Positions 58,554-64,000 of a stretch of DNA of 64,000 nt are shown piece after piece. A program made the position numbers and the translations under genes. The stretch lies in contig JAJEKV010000025.1 of assembly GCA_021234155.1 (NCBI GenBank), positions 5,933,310 through 5,997,309 of the forward strand, given 5' to 3'. How positions within the stretch are numbered: the stretch's first letter is position 1; each line of letters begins with the position of its first letter. Origin of the DNA: Isoetes taiwanensis (lineage: Eukaryota; Streptophyta; Lycopodiopsida; Isoetales; Isoetaceae). The notes under the pieces are model-generated. The model saw only the letters and a program-made list of their open reading frames with translations, was not told where the DNA came from and did no database searches.

Positions 58554-59510
58554 CTACAGCATAGCCATGGCAACCATGACACCAACATCCTTCCACTTAC
58601 TTTCATGACCAAGTCCACCATGATCAAGAACACTTTCACCAGTAAGACTACACCAACCAGCAAGAACAGGGCCGAAGCATCGGTTCAAAAGCAAAGAATA
58701 CTCATTGATGAGCAAGGAATCAAGAGGGTACTTGAACATGGAAACATAGTGCAGCCAGAATCAATATTTGGGGATATTACTTGAACATGGAAACATAGTG
58801 CAATCAGAATCAATATTTGGAGATATTGTCTTTGCTAATGAAGTAACCACAGAAAAGAAAAAAAGCACCCATGACACCTGTAATGAGAGAATTCCCCATG
58901 ATATAGTTTGGAACCAAGGCACTGAAGAAGGCTACAAAGGAATTGGCCATGACAATGGTTAGGCATAAGACAAGGAGGAAAATAAAAAGGCGGAGACTGT
59001 AGGACATAGTTCTACAAGCCAATATGTGGGGACTTCATATAGGACTCCAGTGAACTACAGAAAGATAAGGGTATTGGAGATAAGATATGAAGAAATTCTA
59101 TATGCACCTCTGGATGTTTCCCTCATAAGGATTTGCCTTTCATCTAAGAACAAAGGCAAGCCTTCAAATGTGGAAGAAAGCAAAAAAGTTAAAAGTGAAT
59201 ACAAAGAATCTAAACCTATCCTGTACACCTCTAGGATTGTCTTCCAGCCTTAGAAATATGGTTCTAAGTTTTAAGCCCTGCTCCAACAGCTTGAAGTGTT
59301 CTTGCTGCAAAAAGTTGCCTTGTTCTGAAAATATCTTGGCAAATCTGGTTGCCAGCATTGCAATTTCTCTTAGTCTAGAATTTGCAAAATCAGGCTTTTT
59401 CTCTTCAGGTTCTTCGGGTGGTTTTTCAAAAGAGTAATCAATCTGCTTTGGACTAGGCAGGAAATATTTGTTGCTCCATAATTTAGCAAAATTTGGGCTC
59501 TTGAGATGAT
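58554..59510 (-). pseudogene. ABCG half-transporter, transmembrane domain relic
   Basis: The minus strand shows, in order from 59510, a linker (KQIDYSFEKPPEEPEEKKPDF), helix and loop pieces ([27 protein letters not shown]), [19 protein letters not shown] (about 59150-59095), [25 protein letters not shown], and [19 protein letters not shown] (58870-58810). After a 53-bp tandem duplication it ends with FKYPLDSLLINEYS and CSLTGESVLD. This is the membrane domain of WBC/ABCG transporters, which export lipids, hormones or wall precursors across the plasma membrane. The nucleotide-binding domain is absent. Several frameshifts, a Trp-to-stop change after SKY and the duplication show it is dead. Confidence 0.85.
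58740..58846. repeat. Tandem duplication of about 53 bp inside the ABCG relic
   Basis: ACTTGAACATGGAAACATAG, followed by TGCA(G/A)(C/T)CAGAATCAATATTTGG, occurs at about 58731 and 58780. It repeats the codons for the segment between SKY and FKYP. Confidence 0.85.
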
Positions 59511-61430
59511 GACCAAATAATTATAACAAGCATTCTATCTTTCCCATTGTCAAAATACAATATAAAGCTCCTGCTTGTTCGTTTATTATGCGCTATTGGA
59601 TGAAAGCATATTCTAAGAAAGGATCAGTAGAACACTGGATCAGGGCTCTAGAGACCAATCAAATTCCACATAAAGATAATGGACCACCTTGCTCTAAATC
59701 AGCAAAAATCAATTTGACTGAGGTTCCCTGTTTACAGCAAGATATATATCTTTATGAACTTGCTTCCTGTAATTTTATGGCAAAAGTTTATAGCAAATAA
59801 GTGTACGATGTTTGTACTGCCCACATCTTACTGAGAATCTTTCTCTTGAGGCTTTCAGTTATGAATTATGCCCACCACAGAGAATTTGTTTCATAAAAAC
59901 ATGAAACAGATTAACATGATAGAACAGAGGAAGTGCTTAAATAGAATAGGCTCACATGGTATTGTCAGTGGAAGTGCTTAAATAGAACAGGCTCACATGG
60001 TATTGTGAGACCAGATCTATGAAGCAATCTCAATGGTTACTTAGGAATGGGTGTGCAAATATGGAATCTCAGAAGCTTTGGGAGTAACAATAAGAGAACT
60101 ATCTAGATATGATGGGTATTTTTCATAATAAGAAAATTGTAAGAACTGATCCAAATCCATCCAATTCTAAACGATGATATAAGGGGCATGATCAAGGATT
60201 CACGAAAACATGATTCTAAAATATAATAATTAAAAGAAAACTACATATCTAGCAACATTCTCCCATCGCTCTTGTCCTTGGCCATTTTTTCATATATTCC
60301 TCCTCTAGTCTGCAAGTTAATGTCTTTCTTCCGAGCATCACTGAGAATAATCATCTCATTGAAAGGTCATTGTGTGCCTCGTGCAAGAGAACAACCCGAG
60401 TTCATGCTTTGAGTGGCTTGGGAATTGAATTCCATAGGACCCAATGCAACATTTGTGCTTTGAGTGGCTTCGGAGCTGGCTTCAATGCCTGAAAGAGTGT
60501 AGAATTCCTGTATAAATTCAAGTTCTCATCAGTAAATGCAAATGCACAAGGAATCAACACAAGGAAGTAAATGCACAAGGAAGCAAATGCCCATAACTCA
60601 CATCGCCAATTCCGTTCTCCATTGCTACACCATTGATTGATTTTTCTCGCCACTGGGGTTTTAGGGATTGCTTCAAGTTTTTACCTATTGCTGCAGGTGA
60701 AGACCAAAAATGACCAGAAATGGAGGTCAAGACGTCTTCCTTGACGTAGCACCCGGTCGATCGGGAACTGCTGGAGCAGTTTGACGTCCAACGGTTTGGA
60801 CATTGAGTCGCCGGGCAAAAAACATTAACATATGAATAAGTTTATTATTACATGTGAAGCGTGACTTTCATCTACTTCTATTTATGTGATGCCCTTCAGC
60901 TGTTCAGCACCACAAATAGCACCACGAATACTCACATTGGATAGAAAAACAAGGTTGCAAATTAAACGGGAGTGTTGCAGCACTCCCGTTTTAAAGATTC
61001 CTTTAGGAAAAACACGTCATTTTAAGAAGTGGGCTTTTGTAAGAGAGGTTTAAAGTTTCAGAAGTATCAGCTTTTTTTTGGGCCTATTTTTGGGGTATTT
61101 TTTGGACACGACTTTGGTTTTTTGGAGTGAAGCACGTGAAAATAGCAAAATTGAGACATGAGTACAAAATTATTTGTAGGTGGATGTACAAAAAACACAA
61201 ACTTAGTAAAAATAATAATAATAATTTCTTTACTGTTTTTGTGTTACATCAGTAATGGCAATCAATAATAAATATCAGTCAGTAACCACAGCATAAGATC
61301 CGTCAGAGATCTAAATTATAGTCTTCTTCATTTTTTTTACCTCTCTCAGCTTGGTCGGTTTCTATCTTTTCACCTTTTTCTGATGACTTAGGTTTCTATT
61401 TTTTCACTCAGGCTTTACAAAAAAACCACC
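59511..61430. other. Stretch without a recognised gene
   Basis: A 36-bp phrase (GAAGTGCTTAAATAGAA and onward) is duplicated at 59930-59965 and 59971-60006. The phrase GTGCTTTGAGTGGCTT/ATGCTTTGAGTGGCTT is repeated at 60403-60470. A minus-strand frame of 83 codons (60653-60402) has one hydrophobic segment but no recognised domain. Confidence 0.4.
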
Positions 61431-61431
61431 G

Positions 61432-61670
61432 AAAGTGTATTCCGGAATACACTTTGGCTCACACAAGAAGGCCAAAGTGTATTCCGGAATACACTTTGGC
61501 CTTCTTGTGTGAGCGCCAAAGTGTATTCCGGAATACACTTTGGCACTTTGGCTTTGACATGAAAGCCAAAGTGTATTCCGGAATACACTTTGGCCTTCGT
61601 GTGTAAGCCAAAGTGTATTCCGGAATACACTTTGGCCTCCACACGAAAGCCAAAACCTATTCCGGAATAA
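61432..61670. repeat. Array of five perfect palindromes (24-32 bp) plus one degenerate copy
   Basis: The unit is an inverted repeat of the half-site GCCAAAGTGTATTCC. Copies lie at 61432-61455, 61470-61501, 61515-61544, 61565-61594 and 61607-61636, with a degenerate one at 61649-61670. Spacers are 12-20 bp. The spacers around copy 2 are themselves inverted repeats (CTCACACAAGAAG ... CTTCTTGTGTGAG), so 61458-61513 is one perfect 56-bp palindrome. Weaker GTATTC...GAATAC words continue to about 61985 (for example 61859-61883). The array is about 400 bp upstream of the transposase-like gene and could be its binding or regulatory region. The Tyr/Ser/His-rich minus-strand frames here are by-products. 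Confidence 0.93.
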
Positions 61671-62050
61671 GAAATACACTAAGAAATGATTGTACGTTGT
61701 ACTTTTTACTCACCTGTCCATGTCTTTTCTATGCGAATCGGAATATAGTCTCTGAATATAATATTCGAGGCGTTGGCACTGGCGACTTGAGCTCAGAGAC
61801 TGGAATACGCAACTGAGGGCGCCAATATTTCCTTTTAAAGGTATCCCTTTCGTCTTGCTCGTATTCTATGTGAAGTGGAATACGTTTAGCTTTACTGTTC
61901 TAGTCCAGTGTATTCTGGAATAGCTTTTGCCTTTCACTTATTTGTTACAGGAACGTCTACTTGTACTACGTGAACTTGTATTCGGGAATAAGAAAAGGTC
62001 TGCATTAGAGAAAGTTTCTCAAATCTCTACACTATTTTGCAGTTGTCAAG

Positions 62051-64000
62051 ATGACGAACCGCTTCGTGAACAAACTTCCAGCACCTTTTGTTGTCTCAAG
62101 CTCGTCTAGTTCTGAGGAAACGCTTGGGACCTCTACAACATCGTTGTTGCTTCTCGAAGACACTCTGAGTCCAGTACGTAACAGACTACCACCACCCTTC
62201 CAACCGTCACCAAGTCCATTAGACAGTGCACTCGCATCTCCTTCCAAAGCATCACCTCCAGTTCGGAGCATACTGCCACCACCCTTCGTTCCATCCCTCG
62301 GACCTATAGAGGCTCCACCACAACGAGTGCTCAAGAACAAGCTACCCCCACCATTTGTAGTTTCGCCCCCATCGTGCAAGTATACAAGGAACACAGAAGA
62401 CTGTGAGATTCACTACAATTTCTCTCCCCAGGACTTCATTACAAATGAGGACGATGCTGCAGCATGTACTCCTTGTCACAAAACGGTTGTGACACATGGA
62501 TTTGCAGAATTCCAATCCGCTCTAAAGGATATGTTTGCAAGAACTCCTTCTCAGGAGGGTACAAGAACTGCTGCTGCCACAACCTCTTATGGGCCATCAC
62601 CATCCTTTAACACTGTGCTACCGCCTTTTCCGGGAACAACTTTACGTGGTCTGTTTTCCTCTACAAATACACCACTCAGGACTGAGGAAGTCACCCCTAG
62701 AGTAGAAGTTTCATCAGAAGATGAAGACACCAACGAGGAACAACGAGATTATATGTTCTCCAGCCAATCTTCAAAGAAATTTAAGGTGGATTTTACTTTG
62801 AGAGCATGCTCCTCTGTAAGAAGAAGAAACCTTATGGATGAACACAAAATGAGGAGACTCTTGAGAACTAAATGCTGCTCATTGGGTTGCATCAACAGAT
62901 TTAACATGGCTAAATGACGAGCAGTTAGAGACAACTACAGTTCAATGACATTGGCTGACCAGAATGCCTACTTAGCTTACCATGTAAGACCAGACCGCAA
63001 CACATTCTTGCACTACGTTAACCGTGAACAAGTCTGCCAAAAATGCTTCATGGTTGTCCACCGTTTAGGGTCCACAAGAATGTCTCGAATACACAAAAGA
63101 CTGGACAAAAATCCAGCAATTGATGATCATTGTGGTCCAAGAAGAGTTGTGACCATGCATGCCCTGGCGGCTGTGACATGGATGGAGAAATATTTTAGAG
63201 AGACATGTGAGAAGTTGCATAATAGCAACATGTATCATCTGACAGACAATATTACAAAAAAGGATGTCTTCAAAGAATACAAAGAGACTTGCATTCAGTT
63301 TCAGCACATCTCTTACTCAAACTTCACTAGACTGTGGAAAAGTAAATTTGGCCTGGTAAAAATTCCAAGAAGACATAGAATGTCTGTTTGCTCAAGATGT
63401 GCAGAATTAAAAAGTTAACGAGAAACTGCAAAGACAGAGGTCGAAAGAAGTAAGCTCAAGCTCTCCAACCTCTCACTTGTTATAAACAGAATATTTTTAC
63501 CTGATTTCTTTTACAGATATTGTGCAACAGAATCTTGCCAGACATCGTGAACAACAAGCAGCAGAGAGAAGAAAGCTGGCCAAGCACAGAAAAAAAGCTC
63601 TCGAACGTCCATTGTAATATATGTCTATTGTAATTGATGGAATGGATGAAAAAAAGACAACTCTACCCCATTTCCTAAATATTCCAAAAGATATGCCAGA
63701 GGAATGTTTTGTTAAAGTCCACCTTGTAGGAGCCATGGTCTTCAAAGGAAGTCTAAAGTGCAAAGTATTTTTGACGTATCCAAACTTGCATGGTGACCCA
63801 AACCTGACAATTACAATTCTTAACAAGGTCCCGGCGAAAGCAAGAGCAACTACCACCAGTGCTCTACCTGCAACTTGACAACACTACAAGAGAGAACAAG
63901 AATCAAACACTCTTTGCTTATTGTGCTATGCTAGTGGAGCTAAGGATCTTCAGAAAAGTAAAGCTCGGATTTTTACTTGTGGGGCACACCCATGATCAGA
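62051..64000 (+). pseudogene. DDE transposase-like gene with DGMD and QLDNT-ENKN motifs, runs off the window
   Basis: From 62051 the frame encodes a Pro/Ser-rich N-terminus with repeated L-P-x-P-F motifs, an acidic patch (SSEDEDTNEEQ), and a Cys-rich part (CCSLGC). After an in-frame TGA at 62915 it continues in the same frame with NREQVCQKCFMVVH, RRVVTMHALAAVTWMEKYF and MSVCSRCAELKS. A TAA at 63416 follows, then a coiled-coil region with a plausible intron (about 63450-63516), and SIVIDGMDEKKTTLPHF (63630-63680) after another stop. After a shift near 63830 the frame reads VLYLQLDNTTRENKNQ and VGHTHDQ up to the window edge. From memory of the family, this order is typical of a widespread eukaryotic transposase-like group. 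I cannot name the superfamily with certainty. Three stops and one frameshift suggest decay. Confidence 0.7.

Noticed and set aside
61404-61679. Minus-strand frames of 64-91 codons with repeated VYSGIHFG-like peptides
   Set aside because: They are translations of the palindrome array in three frames. No start context or family resemblance supports a gene.

Overview
This window looks like repeat-rich nuclear DNA of a land plant. It carries one spliced plant-type family-3 glycoside hydrolase gene with nine short exons, relics of three plant gene families (BAHD acyltransferase, squalene epoxidase, ABCG half-transporter), and remnants of almost every class of plant transposable element. It is AT-rich, with long intergenic stretches and no operons. 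The chromodomain-type Ty3 element, the pogo-like element and the DDE family at the right edge suggest a non-seed plant, perhaps a fern, but that is inference.

Layout, 1-31 kb: a decayed coiled-coil/RING-like gene (523-1738, -); LTR-retrotransposon debris and a pogo-like transposase relic (2-7 kb); the intact GH3 beta-glucosidase gene (7851-10295, +), the only clearly functional host gene; a tandem duplication of coiled-coil exons (10.6-12 kb); a decayed hAT transposase (13.8-15.5 kb, -); non-coding DNA; a 1.3-kb GAATCT-type array (19.86-21.13 kb); a LINE with ORF1 and endonuclease but no reverse transcriptase (22.2-25.6 kb, +); LINE reverse-transcriptase fragments (25.6-27.75 kb, -); and a 5'-truncated chromovirus with an LTR (27.75-30.9 kb, +).

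Layout, 31-64 kb: a BAHD acyltransferase pseudogene split by a 3730-bp terminal-inverted-repeat element (31.07-35.98 kb); non-coding DNA with two strong hairpins; a squalene epoxidase fragment (39.95-40.48 kb, -); a second copy of the LINE 3' region (41.75-43.04 kb, -); a long stretch of unrecognised DNA with local duplications; a 4962-bp pogo-like element with both ends (51943-56904); a PIF/Harbinger relic; an ABCG transporter relic; and, from 61.4 kb to the edge, an array of perfect palindromes in front of a multi-exon DDE transposase-like gene.

The most notable points are these. The element inside the BAHD gene has a 25-bp terminal inverted repeat and a 4-bp target duplication, and removing it restores the BAHD reading frame exactly. 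Two unrelated arrays of 24-32-bp perfect palindromes occur, one inside that element and one just upstream of the right-edge transposase gene. The pogo-like element carries, besides its decayed transposase, a small spliced gene on the opposite strand. Apart from GH3 and possibly that small gene, every coding region here shows stops, frameshifts or truncation.
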